Shown: piece by piece, positions 32,242 through 39,475 of the stretch
Position numbering within the stretch: the first letter of the stretch is position 1
How the letters are laid out: each line of letters begins with the position of its first letter
Virus record (IMG/VR): IMGVR_UViG_3300020193_000024
Span: 1 to 57,504 of that record
Length of the DNA: 57,504 nt
Source: a virus
Reading direction: 5' to 3' (one strand)
Program-made: the position numbers and the translations under genes
The notes under the pieces: model-generated
What the model saw: only the letters and a program-made list of their open reading frames with translations
The model's database searches: none
Told to the model about the DNA's origin: nothing

Positions 32242-32556
32242 ATGGAAACGTTCCGGGAGTTCTTAGGGCAAGTTGAAAATGATTACTCCGACCACCAGGT
32301 TGTCAACCTTTATCTCAACGAACCAGGCCGAAAAATCAGCGAAATTGCTCAAGCAACCAACAAGTCGATTGGTGAAATTTACAGGATTTTGCACTCGTAT
32401 AATGTGCAGCCTAACCGTTTACGGACAAACCAACAAAATGTCATTGATTTCGCCACAGCAGGTATGGGAATATCTCAAATAGCCGAGTTGACTGGATATT
32501 CTTCGAGAAACGTTCGTTACATTCTTAACAAACTGAAATTGGAGAAAAATGCCTGA
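32242..32556 (+). CDS. double-HTH protein with N-terminal tag
   Basis: 104 aa. It begins METFREFLGQVE, the capsid-targeting-like start. Two helix-turn-helix units follow: ISEIAQATNKSIGEIYRILH and ISQIAELTGYSSRNVRYILN, both of the kind found in DNA-binding regulators. A tagged DNA-binding protein would be packed with the genome and injected, acting before any phage transcription. Late box CTAAATA four bases before the ATG. Overlaps the next gene by 8 bases. Confidence 0.7.
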   Translation: METFREFLGQVENDYSDHQVVNLYLNEPGRKISEIAQATNKSIGEIYRILHSYNVQPNRLRTNQQNVIDFATAGMGISQIAELTGYSSRNVRYILNKLKLEKNA

Positions 32557-33376
32557 TATAGTTAAGTTCTTTCTTTCAGGTGGAGCAAGTAACTCTAACC
32601 CAAATTTATCTTTGGGCGGCGTAATGTCGTCCGTAGAAATCGACTTCTCTGACCCACAAGACAACCTGTTTGATGACGTTCTTTCAGGCGATGCTTTGAA
32701 TGGGTATATCGACTACCGTTGTTTTTACATCATGAACGTGACCACCGGCCTTGACGCTGTGACTGTCCACAACTTGGAGGTACAGATAGATTCTGAGGTT
32801 TCGGGCGGCTCGGACATTGTTCTAGGGGATGATTTGTTGGATGATATGCAGTTGTTAATAATCAGTGGCACTCCTGACGTAAGTGCAAGTCCAAACGTGC
32901 TTTTCAACGTTCCAGGGTGGGGTGTATCCTTCCAAGCTTATTATGGCACAACGGGCATTCCTGCTGACGACATAGTTACTTTTGCCGAGAACATTCAAAC
33001 CGAGATGAATGCCCAGTCTGTTTTTACTGGCGTTACTGCTGTCGCTTTAGATGACATAACAATACTTGTCACTTTTGAGGGATTTCCGGCTAACCACCTG
33101 ATGCCACTTATTGATATAATAAGTGGAAACCTTGGTGGCGGTGCGACGTTAAGTGTGGCCAAACAGCAAGATGGCGGGCCTGTCCTTGTGACTGCCGAAA
33201 CCATACCTAATGAAAGGGTAACGCCATCCGTAACACTTGGTTTGACATCGCTGTCTATTGGCGAACTACAGGCGGGCGAGTATTTCCCTGTGTGGGTGAA
33301 ACGAGTGACCCCGCCTAACTCAGCCGCACTTCTGAACGATAACTTCGTTCTGAATGTGACTGGGGATTATCCATAA
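32549..33376 (+). CDS. probable virion protein, beta-rich
   Basis: 275 aa. Begins MPDIVKFFLSGGASNSNPNL with NLFDDVLSGDALNGYIDYRC, and ends in a strand-rich region (YFPVWVKRVTPP) typical of phage tail-fibre or adhesin modules. The start overlaps the previous gene, with a GGAGAAAA ribosome site. It is a good candidate for a structural or receptor-contact protein, though the family is not one I can name. Confidence 0.6.
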   Translation: MPDIVKFFLSGGASNSNPNLSLGGVMSSVEIDFSDPQDNLFDDVLSGDALNGYIDYRCFYIMNVTTGLDAVTVHNLEVQIDSEVSGGSDIVLGDDLLDDMQLLIISGTPDVSASPNVLFNVPGWGVSFQAYYGTTGIPADDIVTFAENIQTEMNAQSVFTGVTAVALDDITILVTFEGFPANHLMPLIDIISGNLGGGATLSVAKQQDGGPVLVTAETIPNERVTPSVTLGLTSLSIGELQAGEYFPVWVKRVTPPNSAALLNDNFVLNVTGDYP

Positions 33377-33394
33377 CCTTTACTCAGTTAAACC

Positions 33395-33946
33395 ATGAAG
33401 AAAATTCTTTCCATCGCTATTGTGTTACTGGCTGTGAGCCTTGTACACGGTCAGGTTGTAACTACCGAAAGAACTATAGGTGATTACAAGGAGGACTTAG
33501 AAAAAGTAACTAAGTATTCCAAGGAGGTTGGCAAACTAGCAACCTATAGGAGTGCTTCGTTTAAGAACAACAAAACAGGAGAGGTCAAGAAGTTTAACGA
33601 ATTGCCTGATTTTGAAAAGAACATTTTCTGTCTTTTCCAAAAGTTGAAATTTGAAGACAGCCTGAAAAAGCTGCAAGAGGATTGGGTTACTAACTTCAAG
33701 AAGCTCAACGCCGACGCCGACAAGGGGAAGGCCGACGACCCTGATACGGCAGTGGCCAAAGCCAGTCATGTGAGCAAGGCCCTAGATAGTCTGTTTGAGC
33801 TAAGGAAACAGGCCGCAGTGGATGCGGAAGCTACCTTAGAAAAGATTTTCAAGGACTTTCCCGACAAGTTTGATGAGAAGGAAAGGGAACTTACTCTCAA
33901 ACAGTTAAAAGAGATGCATGATAAAGAAAAGTTGATTAAGCGATAA
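33395..33946 (+). CDS. secreted helical protein, unknown
   Basis: 183 aa. Signal peptide MKKILSIAIVLLAVSLVHG|Q. The mature part is Lys/Glu-rich and almost all helix (TIGDYKEDLEKVTKYSKEVG; LKQLKEMHDKEKLIKR). It could be a periplasmic scaffold or host-envelope inhibitor. Starts 18 bases after the previous stop; its own stop overlaps the McsA-like start (TAATG). Confidence 0.62.
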   Translation: MKKILSIAIVLLAVSLVHGQVVTTERTIGDYKEDLEKVTKYSKEVGKLATYRSASFKNNKTGEVKKFNELPDFEKNIFCLFQKLKFEDSLKKLQEDWVTNFKKLNADADKGKADDPDTAVAKASHVSKALDSLFELRKQAAVDAEATLEKIFKDFPDKFDEKERELTLKQLKEMHDKEKLIKR

Positions 33947-34323
33947 TGGAAGAACATCCACCATTTAGTTCCCTTTACGAACTTCTGGATTATGTGATTA
34001 AACACACATCACCAGGCAGCAAGGTGTTTATGGGAACAACCCCAACCCCCATTAAACCATCTTGCCCTGCCTGTGGATGGACTCTTGCCGACATCGCTCA
34101 CCACGCACGCCTGGGTTGCGGTGAGTGTTACGAACACTACAAAGAAGAACTACTCCCCGTGATACTGCACGCTCAGAAAGCAGTTAGGCATGTCGGCAAG
34201 CATCCTAAGAACAAGCAGGAGTCACTAGAGGAATTGAGGGTACGACTAGCACACGCCGTCAAGGAAGAAAGATACGAAGATGCTAGTGAAATCAAAAAGC
34301 TCATCGAAAATTACAAAAACTAG
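33946..34323 (+). CDS. McsA-like zinc/UVR protein
   Basis: 125 aa. McsA is the partner that activates the protein-arginine kinase McsB, which marks proteins for ClpC/ClpP. The match is good: CPACGWTLADIAHHARLGCG then ECYEHYKEELLPVILHAQ gives the C-x-x-C ... R-L-G-C-x-x-C-Y pattern (Cys 40, 43, 58, 61), then G-K-H-P, then a UVR motif (EELRVRLAHAVKEERYEDAS). The kinase itself is absent from the window. By inference the phage protein would act on the host McsB/Clp system. The start overlaps the previous stop. Confidence 0.75.
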   Translation: MEEHPPFSSLYELLDYVIKHTSPGSKVFMGTTPTPIKPSCPACGWTLADIAHHARLGCGECYEHYKEELLPVILHAQKAVRHVGKHPKNKQESLEELRVRLAHAVKEERYEDASEIKKLIENYKN

Positions 34324-34883
34324 ATTTCTCGCCCGCTGATGAAGGCGAACAAGTCCTGAGCGGCAAAGGCGTTATTTGTAATCATTACACTAATGACAGT
34401 TTTCTCCGGGAAAGGAATCGCTTGCGGGAAAACGACATCTACAAATAATGAGGTCGCCGAATAGAAAGTCGTTACATGGGTTTTGTTAGCGGCTTGTAGC
34501 TGAACTTTACATGGGCCACCAGACGATGCGGCATAGAACCCCTTGAGAAAAAGGGTCTTGCTGTCTTTAACGGTGTAACTTATCGTTCCTACAGCCTGCG
34601 GCTTAATGTCTGGTGCGGTGCCGTAGTGATGGAGAACCCCGTCTTTCGTTTCTGCCGGTACAGCATCTACGGTTCCAGAAACAGGCTGAGTAACACCAGA
34701 ATTGTCAACTAGCAACCTTCCTTGGGAAGTAAGCTGCAAAGCTTCTTGTTGGCCGTCTGTGGGAGTAGGCAGCTTAGCGTTAAAGACGCCGCCGATAAGA
34801 GTGGACTTCTTTGCTGGAGCGCCAGGCAATACTGGTCCTTCTGTCATACCCTCAGTCAGTTGTGGAGTTTGGATGTCACCCAT
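34320..34883 (-). CDS. probable virion protein
   Basis: 187 aa. The N-terminus is Pro/Thr-rich, with LQLTSQGRLLVDNSG and QPVSG repeats. Then a beta-rich C-terminal domain (GTISYTVKDSKTLFLKGFYA; VMITNNAFAAQDLFAFISG). It resembles phage surface/decoration proteins. Last gene of a six-gene minus-strand row of small structural-looking proteins; overlaps the convergent McsA-like gene by 4 bases. Confidence 0.6.
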   Translation of the reverse strand: MGDIQTPQLTEGMTEGPVLPGAPAKKSTLIGGVFNAKLPTPTDGQQEALQLTSQGRLLVDNSGVTQPVSGTVDAVPAETKDGVLHHYGTAPDIKPQAVGTISYTVKDSKTLFLKGFYAASSGGPCKVQLQAANKTHVTTFYSATSLFVDVVFPQAIPFPEKTVISVMITNNAFAAQDLFAFISGREI

Positions 34884-34884
34884 A

Positions 34885-35202
34885 TTATGCTATACTAGTA
34901 CGAACTGTTTGCTTAATGTTTGCAGAACTTAACCCTCTACCCTTTTCGGGGGTCATGAGCTTCTCAATAACCAGGCCGAGAAGTTGTTTTTTTCTAGGGA
35001 TGCTGATATTCTTGAACTTAGCAAAGACCCTTTGTAGGAGGGATGCTAGTTGGGCATTGTGTAGTATTTCTTCGATTTCAGGCTGGGCTGCTTGGACTTC
35101 TGCTTCTTCTTGAGGATTGGTGCCAGTTACTGGGGCCTCTGGAGCGCTAACCCCTGCCTGGGGGAAACCTTCTTTGATTCGCCATTCTCTCAAGCTTAAC
35201 AT
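34885..35202 (-). CDS. small protein with tag-like start
   Basis: 105 aa. Begins MLSLREWRIKEGF, a variant of the capsid-targeting-like tag. A Pro/Glu linker and helical C-terminus follow (EIEEILHNAQLASLLQRVFA; IPRKKQLLGLVIEKL). Its start overlaps the previous stop (TAATG), with GGGAGG upstream. Confidence 0.55.
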   Translation of the reverse strand: MLSLREWRIKEGFPQAGVSAPEAPVTGTNPQEEAEVQAAQPEIEEILHNAQLASLLQRVFAKFKNISIPRKKQLLGLVIEKLMTPEKGRGLSSANIKQTVRTSIA

Positions 35203-35531
35203 TATTTTCCTCCCATGCTAATCCCGCCAAAAGTTGGTAGTTCGCCTGTATCAAGAAGCTTGGTTTTAGGCTTTTCTTCGCCCTCGCCATTGTCGTCTGC
35301 GGTCTTGACCTTCTCTAGTGCTTCTTGAACTCGACCGCCCCAACTACGCACTTGGTCTTCTCTTACACCAAGCAGTTCGGCCAGGGCATCAGCGTTGTTA
35401 GTGACACTAATGAAGTTATCCCAAAAGTCGTCACTAATGTTCATGCCGGTGCGTATCGCCATCATTGCTTTGGTGTCGGCGTGCTCCCGCTGTTGCGACA
35501 TATTCTCCCAAAGCTGTAGAAACGATACCAT
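35202..35531 (-). CDS. small helical protein with tag-like start
   Basis: 109 aa. Begins MVSFLQLWENMSQ. The body has helices (AMMAIRTGMNISDDFWDNFI; ADALAELLGVREDQVRSWGG) and a Lys/Glu C-terminus. The LGVREDQVRSWGGRVQEAL stretch is HTH-like. Chosen start ATG 35531, with AAGGGCGGG upstream. Confidence 0.55.
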   Translation of the reverse strand: MVSFLQLWENMSQQREHADTKAMMAIRTGMNISDDFWDNFISVTNNADALAELLGVREDQVRSWGGRVQEALEKVKTADDNGEGEEKPKTKLLDTGELPTFGGISMGGK

Positions 35532-35552
35532 CACACCCGCCCTTCATGTTTG

Positions 35553-35879
35553 TTATGACAAGAAAATCAGCACGTCATTCAATGGGTCAGGTGGGTTTGA
35601 GCAATAAGTTTTCTTTAGGTAAACTGCCTTCAACCCCGACGCAGTAATGATAGCACCGTTTTGGGCACTAACGTTAAGTCCACCTGGAATTAGCTGGGCG
35701 ATATTCTCAACGCCTGGAATTAGTCCGGGTAGCCACGTAGTACGAGTGTTCGGTAAATTACTAGCCTCTGTAACGGTTTCATTACCTTCCAGCGATGTAC
35801 GACTCGGTTGTGACCAATCAACTGCCCCCACGGTGGGCAAGTTAACCTGGAATGTATAAGTTGGCCATAATGTTGCCAT
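35553..35879 (-). CDS. probable small virion protein
   Basis: 108 aa, unknown; beta-rich, Pro/Thr-rich (MATLWPTYTFQVNLPTVG; LIPGVENIAQLIPGGL). AGGAGGA ribosome site and a CATAAATA late box point to strong late expression, as for a capsid decoration or tail protein. Confidence 0.58.
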   Translation of the reverse strand: MATLWPTYTFQVNLPTVGAVDWSQPSRTSLEGNETVTEASNLPNTRTTWLPGLIPGVENIAQLIPGGLNVSAQNGAIITASGLKAVYLKKTYCSNPPDPLNDVLIFLS

Positions 35880-35895
35880 AGAATCCTCCTAGCGA

Positions 35896-35903
35896 TATTT
35901 ATG
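35896..35903 (-). promoter_or_regulatory. late-type box CATAAATA
   Basis: CATAAATA on the minus strand, about 16 bases before ATG 35879, with an AGGAGGA ribosome site in between. Confidence 0.55.
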
Positions 35904-35904
35904 C

Positions 35905-36210
35905 TTACTTGTTCATTTTCTTCTTCATGAACTTCTTCTTCTGGTCTAGCGCTCCAAGCCTCAGCATCTCGTCATGGTTCCTGCCGTCCTTGTCCTTGTG
36001 TCTAAAGCCGAATATCTCCTCCGGGGCACCCATATTCTGGCCAATTTCCTTGTCTTCTGGCTCCTCATCGTCCTTCTGCTGCCATTTGCTGCGTATGCCC
36101 TTCATGCCGTTGTTGCCGTCCTTGTAGTCGCCAACAGGCCCCTGGTCGAAAGTGTTCCCTACGTTCAGTTGATTATGCTCCAGGTTGTTCAGCCATTGAC
36201 GAAATTTCAT
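35905..36210 (-). CDS. small head-packaged candidate with N-terminal tag
   Basis: 101 aa. Begins MKFRQWLNNLEHN, a strong match to the tag. The remainder is charged and disordered (RSKWQQKDDEEPEDKEIGQN) with a Lys-rich C-terminus (DQKKKFMKKKMNK), as in T4 internal proteins that bind DNA. CTAAATA five bases before the ATG; no ribosome site. Confidence 0.62.
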   Translation of the reverse strand: MKFRQWLNNLEHNQLNVGNTFDQGPVGDYKDGNNGMKGIRSKWQQKDDEEPEDKEIGQNMGAPEEIFGFRHKDKDGRNHDEMLRLGALDQKKKFMKKKMNK

Positions 36211-36215
36211 AGGTG

Positions 36216-36222
36216 TATTTAG
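36216..36222 (-). promoter_or_regulatory. leaderless late-type box CTAAATA-N5-ATG
   Basis: On the minus strand CTAAATA-CACCT-ATG (ATG 36210). Confidence 0.55.
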
Positions 36223-36236
36223 TTCACAAAAGATAA

Positions 36237-36629
36237 TTACTCGGAGGGGTTATCGCCCTTTGTGCGTGATAGTTTAGGCAGGACCGGCCCCTCCATACCA
36301 AATGTCTTGTCGGGGTCATGTTTCTTTTTCTTTTTGTCGCAAAACGGCACGCCAGTTCCCATTGGCCCGCCCGGTCCTTGCCCAAATCCGGGGTCGGCAC
36401 CGGCCTGTCCACCACCAGCAAAAACACTACCTACGCCTTCTTTTTGCATCTTCTTCTGCATCTTTTTACCAGGGACAGCGCCCGCACTTCCGCCCGCATA
36501 CAAGTGGAGATTCAGGTCGTTTTTGGCAAGCGCACCAGGGGCGTCGGTGTGGGGGTCGTGCTTCGGTTTTGGTCCCTTCCCTTTCGAGTAGAACATCTCA
36601 GTTAGTTGCAAAAACTCACGGAACGTCAT
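36237..36629 (-). CDS. Gly/Lys-rich head-packaged candidate with N-terminal tag
   Basis: 130 aa. Begins MTFREFLQLTE followed by M, close to a T4 gp21-type cleavage context (L-T-E|). The rest is a low-complexity Gly/Pro/Lys sequence (KGKGPKPKHDP; AGGGQAGADPGFGQGPGGPM; DKKKKKHDPDK) with a basic character suited to DNA binding. Leaderless start after GTAGATA-N4. Confidence 0.6.
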   Translation of the reverse strand: MTFREFLQLTEMFYSKGKGPKPKHDPHTDAPGALAKNDLNLHLYAGGSAGAVPGKKMQKKMQKEGVGSVFAGGGQAGADPGFGQGPGGPMGTGVPFCDKKKKKHDPDKTFGMEGPVLPKLSRTKGDNPSE

Positions 36630-36633
36630 ATCC

Positions 36634-36640
36634 TATCTAC
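36634..36640 (-). promoter_or_regulatory. leaderless late-type box GTAGATA-N4-ATG
   Basis: On the minus strand GTAGATA-GGAT-ATG (ATG 36629). Confidence 0.45.
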
Positions 36641-36705
36641 CTGCCTTGGCCTGAAAGTTTGTAAGAAACCGGGTGTTGTAAAGTTATCTTTTTTAGAAAG
36701 CGAGC

Positions 36706-36733
36706 TTGACATCTGAAAGTTTCGTTCAATAAT
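36706..36733 (+). promoter_or_regulatory. sigma-70-type promoter
   Basis: TTGACA (36706-36711), 16-base spacer, AATAAT (36728-36733). An excellent host-type promoter ahead of the GC-rich regulator gene. Confidence 0.6.
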
Positions 36734-36750
36734 GATGTTGTACAGCCTGA

Positions 36751-36767
36751 TTTGCCACGTCGGCAAA
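36751..36767 (+). promoter_or_regulatory. operator-like inverted repeat
   Basis: TTTGCC-ACGTC-GGCAAA, a perfect 6-base inverted repeat just downstream of the promoter. Its position suits a repressor site; the DNA-binding protein it precedes could regulate itself. Confidence 0.45.
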
Positions 36768-36801
36768 TAGGCAAAACAAGTTAGCCGAAAGAGGTTCTAT
36801 C

Positions 36802-37368
36802 ATGGACTCCAATGGAACGCACGAATTGCCCCACGCTGCCCCTGTCGCCACGCCGGTTGCTGATGCCCCTGCTGTTGCTGAAAACCTTCCTGAAAACTCC
36901 GTTGCCAAGCGGCTTTTCCTGGCTGTACAGGAAGTTGAAGGCGAAATCACGAAGATTGACCAGAGCATCGAACGGGTGACTGCTGAGAAGGACCAGGAAG
37001 TCGCCAAGCTCCAGTCTCAGAAGGAAGAACTTTTCCAGTTGCTTCGTCAGTACGGTGGCACCACCAACGGCCATCATGCCCCGGCTTCCAAGAAGGCCAG
37101 CCCAAAGCCCTCTACTGCGCCGTCCGGCAAGAAGCGGAAGGGACCGGCACCCGGTTCGCCCTCCCGCAAGGCCCCTCCTGGCGAGAAGACCATCCCGGAA
37201 CTCATCATGGAGTACATGGAGAACAACCGGAAGGCCACGACCTCCGAGATTCGGCAATATCTGGACGACCTGGGCCGCAGTACGAACCCCGGCGTCGAAC
37301 TTGGCCGCTTGGTCAAGAAGAACAAAATCAAGCTGGTCGAGCGGGGCAATTATCAGCTTGCCAAGTGA
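36802..37368 (+). CDS. GC-rich coiled-coil/winged-helix protein
   Basis: 188 aa. N-terminal Pro/Ala stretch, then a coiled coil (about 35-85; VEGEITKIDQSIERVTAEKD), a basic Pro/Ser/Lys linker (PSGKKRKGPAPGSPSRKAPP), and a C-terminal winged helix (TIPELIMEYMENNRKATTSE then IRQYLDDLGRS). Likely a DNA-binding, histone-like or regulatory protein. Codons favour G/C at third positions far more than the neighbouring genes, suggesting recent gain from a GC-rich host. Ribosome site AGAGG is weak. Confidence 0.72.
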   Translation: MDSNGTHELPHAAPVATPVADAPAVAENLPENSVAKRLFLAVQEVEGEITKIDQSIERVTAEKDQEVAKLQSQKEELFQLLRQYGGTTNGHHAPASKKASPKPSTAPSGKKRKGPAPGSPSRKAPPGEKTIPELIMEYMENNRKATTSEIRQYLDDLGRSTNPGVELGRLVKKNKIKLVERGNYQLAK

Positions 37369-37379
37369 TGTTTTTGCAA

Positions 37380-37427
37380 AAACAGGAATAGCCTAGTGTT
37401 TATTTGACCACTAGGCTATTCCTGTTT
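37380..37427 (+). terminator. long hairpin terminator
   Basis: AAACAGGAATAGCCTAGTG (37380-37398) pairs perfectly over 19 bases with 37409-37427. A T-rich tail follows. Confidence 0.8.
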
Positions 37428-37446
37428 ATTTTGTAACTTTCTATGA

Positions 37447-37453
37447 TATATTA
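37447..37453 (+). promoter_or_regulatory. leaderless box TATATTA-N5-ATG
   Basis: TATATTA-CCTGT-ATG (ATG 37459). No ribosome site. Confidence 0.4.
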
Positions 37454-37458
37454 CCTGT

Positions 37459-37806
37459 ATGAAGCAGGTAATCAAGGGCATAGACATAAGGAAGTTAAAG
37501 CCCGGCACTAAACTTGAGATTTACACTAGACATAGCACTTACTACTTAGAATTTTTGGACTATGGCGGTAAATGTATAGTGTCCGGTGGTGTGCATGTGC
37601 CAGAACCCCTCACGGCTCAATATGTAGGTGCAGCTTACCGCAGAGGCGGTCCTATCAGGCCAGGTTGGATTAGTCCTTTCGTAGGCATGGAATTCGCCCT
37701 GAGTCAAAAAAGAATCCTCAACACTAGCTCCGTCATCAAGGCAAAAATCATAGGCGATGGATGGGACTATGTTATGGATTGGGAAGAAGAAGCTTGTGAT
37801 GCATAA
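37459..37806 (+). CDS. unknown beta-rich protein
   Basis: 115 aa. Begins MKQVIKGIDIRKLKPGTKLE. Small beta-barrel-like strands follow (IYTRHSTYYLEFLDYGGKCI). Unknown. Its 3' end overlaps the convergent LAGLIDADG gene by 35 bases. Confidence 0.58.
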   Translation: MKQVIKGIDIRKLKPGTKLEIYTRHSTYYLEFLDYGGKCIVSGGVHVPEPLTAQYVGAAYRRGGPIRPGWISPFVGMEFALSQKRILNTSSVIKAKIIGDGWDYVMDWEEEACDA

Positions 37807-38353
37807 ATGGCGGCAAACGATGTGCTATAGTCTTGAGGAACCTTATAGACCCCTCTGGCGTTAGTCTGACTCGGTACTTCCCTTTCTGAATCCACACTTC
37901 TGATTCAATGCCGCATGTCCGCAAGTAACTCACAACCACTTCACTACTCTTCTTGCCGAAATTGTGAGTGTTTAGAATCACCCTGTCCTTATCTAGCCTC
38001 CCGTTGTCCCCGTACCATATAGCTAGTCCTATGTCTCTGAGAGGCTCTAGTGAGGAGGCGGTGATAATTTTGTTGCCGTCCTTGTAAAACATTTTCCTGT
38101 AGCAGTTAAACATCGGCCAGCAGCTAGAATGCCAACGGCTGGTGTTAGTCTCCTTTGTGAAAGGACTTTGCGAAGCGAAGTCTTTCAACTCTTTCGCTTT
38201 GTAAGCTAACCATGTCTTATTGCAAGACCGCATAAACAGATAACAGTTCTTGCCTTTGGGCGGCATCACTATAGACGACCCGCCCAGGATGGTCCCCATG
38301 ATTATCTGTATCTGCCAAGGCGAAGGCGTCTTGGGGTTTGTGTGATACGTCAT
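37772..38353 (-). CDS. LAGLIDADG homing endonuclease
   Basis: 193 aa. Two LAGLIDADG-type helices are visible: IQIIMGTILGGSSIV near residue 15 and IGLAIWYGDNGRLDKDR at about 108, with the usual beta strands between (NCYLFMRSCNKTWLAYKAKE; GIESEVWIQKGKYRVRL) and the C-terminal SIRFLKTIAHRLPPFM. The second motif has its acid (Y-G-D-N-G). The first reads L-G-G-S-S in place of the usual L-G-D-G-S, so its catalytic acid seems lost and the enzyme may nick or be inactive. Free-standing; leaderless start after CTAGATA-N4. Confidence 0.78.
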   Translation of the reverse strand: MTYHTNPKTPSPWQIQIIMGTILGGSSIVMPPKGKNCYLFMRSCNKTWLAYKAKELKDFASQSPFTKETNTSRWHSSCWPMFNCYRKMFYKDGNKIITASSLEPLRDIGLAIWYGDNGRLDKDRVILNTHNFGKKSSEVVVSYLRTCGIESEVWIQKGKYRVRLTPEGSIRFLKTIAHRLPPFMHHKLLLPNP

Positions 38354-38357
38354 GTCC

Positions 38358-38364
38358 TATCTAG
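38358..38364 (-). promoter_or_regulatory. leaderless late-type box CTAGATA-N4-ATG
   Basis: On the minus strand CTAGATA-GGAC-ATG (ATG 38353). Confidence 0.45.
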
Positions 38365-38452
38365 TGAGTTGGTGAAATTTTTACCAATAATTTGCTAAAA
38401 ATAGATTGGCAAGAATATGTAAGTGTAGCATCACCTTATAGGAGGTACAATT

Positions 38453-38779
38453 ATGGGAGCTACTAGCGTTACCGGCGTATCCGGTCATGGCAGTGTTGAC
38501 GGAATCCAGAAGGGTTCGGAACACATGAGTCTTGGCGTCGAGAAACTTATCGGCCCAAGAGTTGTTGCGGCTGGCTCTGCCACCATCGGCGGCGGCGGCA
38601 CCGTAACTGTTAATTTTCCAACGTTAGGCGGCGTTGCTTCGGACTACATTGCTATCGCTAACGATACCAATAGCACCGTTGCCGCAGTTAACGTAACAGC
38701 TTTGACCACATCATCCCTCGCCCTCAAGGGCACTGCGGCTCACGTCGTAAACTGGATGATTATTAAAGCTGGTTTCTAA
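38453..38779 (+). CDS. small Gly/Thr/Val-rich protein, likely structural
   Basis: 108 aa. Begins MGATSVTGVSGHGSVDGIQK, then a beta-rich, uncharged body (SATIGGGGTVTVNFPTLGGV; NVTALTTSSLALKGTA). An exact AGGAGGTACAATT ribosome site and a terminator directly after the gene imply high expression, as for a capsid decoration protein. Family unknown. Confidence 0.65.
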   Translation: MGATSVTGVSGHGSVDGIQKGSEHMSLGVEKLIGPRVVAAGSATIGGGGTVTVNFPTLGGVASDYIAIANDTNSTVAAVNVTALTTSSLALKGTAAHVVNWMIIKAGF

Positions 38780-38833
38780 GTGATATTTGATTTCGCAAGG
38801 GGTCAAAGACTCTGTTTTATAGCCTTTCTAATT

Positions 38834-38876
38834 AACGGAAAAAGCTGTAGCCTCGTTGGTTACAGCTTTTTCCGTT
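38834..38876 (+). terminator. hairpin terminator
   Basis: AACGGAAAAAGCTGTA (38834-38849) pairs with TACAGCTTTTTCCGTT (38861-38876), 11-base loop, then T5. Confidence 0.8.
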
Positions 38877-38889
38877 TTTCCGTTTTTAC

Positions 38890-39009
38890 TTATCTGTCCA
38901 AAGCCACCAATCGCTCATACTCTTCTTCGGTCATGTCACGGTTAAGTCTGTAGAGGTTATCGACGGCGTTCTCTGGTAAAGTTTCACCATTGCCATGACG
39001 CTGGAATGA
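38890..39009 (-). pseudogene. start-less coding remnant after HNH gene
   Basis: Directly past the HNH stop an open frame of 39 codons, bounded upstream by TAG, reads SFQRHGNGETLPENAVDNLY and then RLNRDMTEEEYERLVAL. It has clear protein character (acidic helix, no stops) but no usable start codon. It may be the 3' part of a gene cut off by insertion of the HNH gene, or a frame-shifted remnant. Confidence 0.4.
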
Positions 39010-39013
39010 CTAA

Positions 39014-39475
39014 TTAGCCAATAATCAATGATGTGCCTGAGATTGTTACTTTGCAAAGTGATTGTTCTGACAAAGCAAAATGTTTTTCGTGAAACCTTCG
39101 GTGGCATACCGCACATAGGACAACACACTTGTTAATTTCTGAGCAAAGGTTCTTCATACTTAGTGTAGTCATTTTAGACACAGAATTGTTTTTCTCAGAA
39201 GAGTCTAAGTGATGGAGGTCCAAGTCGCATCCTACAAAGTCACCCTCCCAGCAACAGTTAGGACTACAGCACCCATAAGCAAGCTTTACCTTTCTGATTT
39301 CTTCAAGGTTTCTTTTACGCTTGCGTTCCAGTGCTGCGGCGTGCTTGGCGTAATTTTCTCTGACGCTCAAGTAGCATTGCTGCTTCTTTCGTAAGCGTTC
39401 TTTGTTTTTTTGATAGTAAGCTTTACTATAAGCTCTTGATTTACTTAATCTTTCGTCTTTATCTTTGTATGGCAT
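39014..39475 (-). CDS. HNH endonuclease
   Basis: 153 aa. A basic, helical N-terminus (RAYSKAYYQKNKERLRKKQQ) precedes a zinc-HNH core: GCCSPNCCWEG then CDLDLHHLDSSEKNNSVSKM then MKNLCSEINKCVVLCAVCHR with RFHE. Both the D-x-H-H-x-D and the C-x-x-C-H-R-x-x-H parts are present. A homing-type nuclease, starting at the stop codon of the upstream gene. Confidence 0.85.
   Translation of the reverse strand: MPYKDKDERLSKSRAYSKAYYQKNKERLRKKQQCYLSVRENYAKHAAALERKRKRNLEEIRKVKLAYGCCSPNCCWEGDFVGCDLDLHHLDSSEKNNSVSKMTTLSMKNLCSEINKCVVLCAVCHRRFHEKHFALSEQSLCKVTISGTSLIIG

Noticed and set aside
36262-37396. Pro/Arg-rich frames around the Gly/Lys-rich and GC-rich genes
   Set aside because: Typical third-frame artefacts of GC-rich coding; no starts or motifs.
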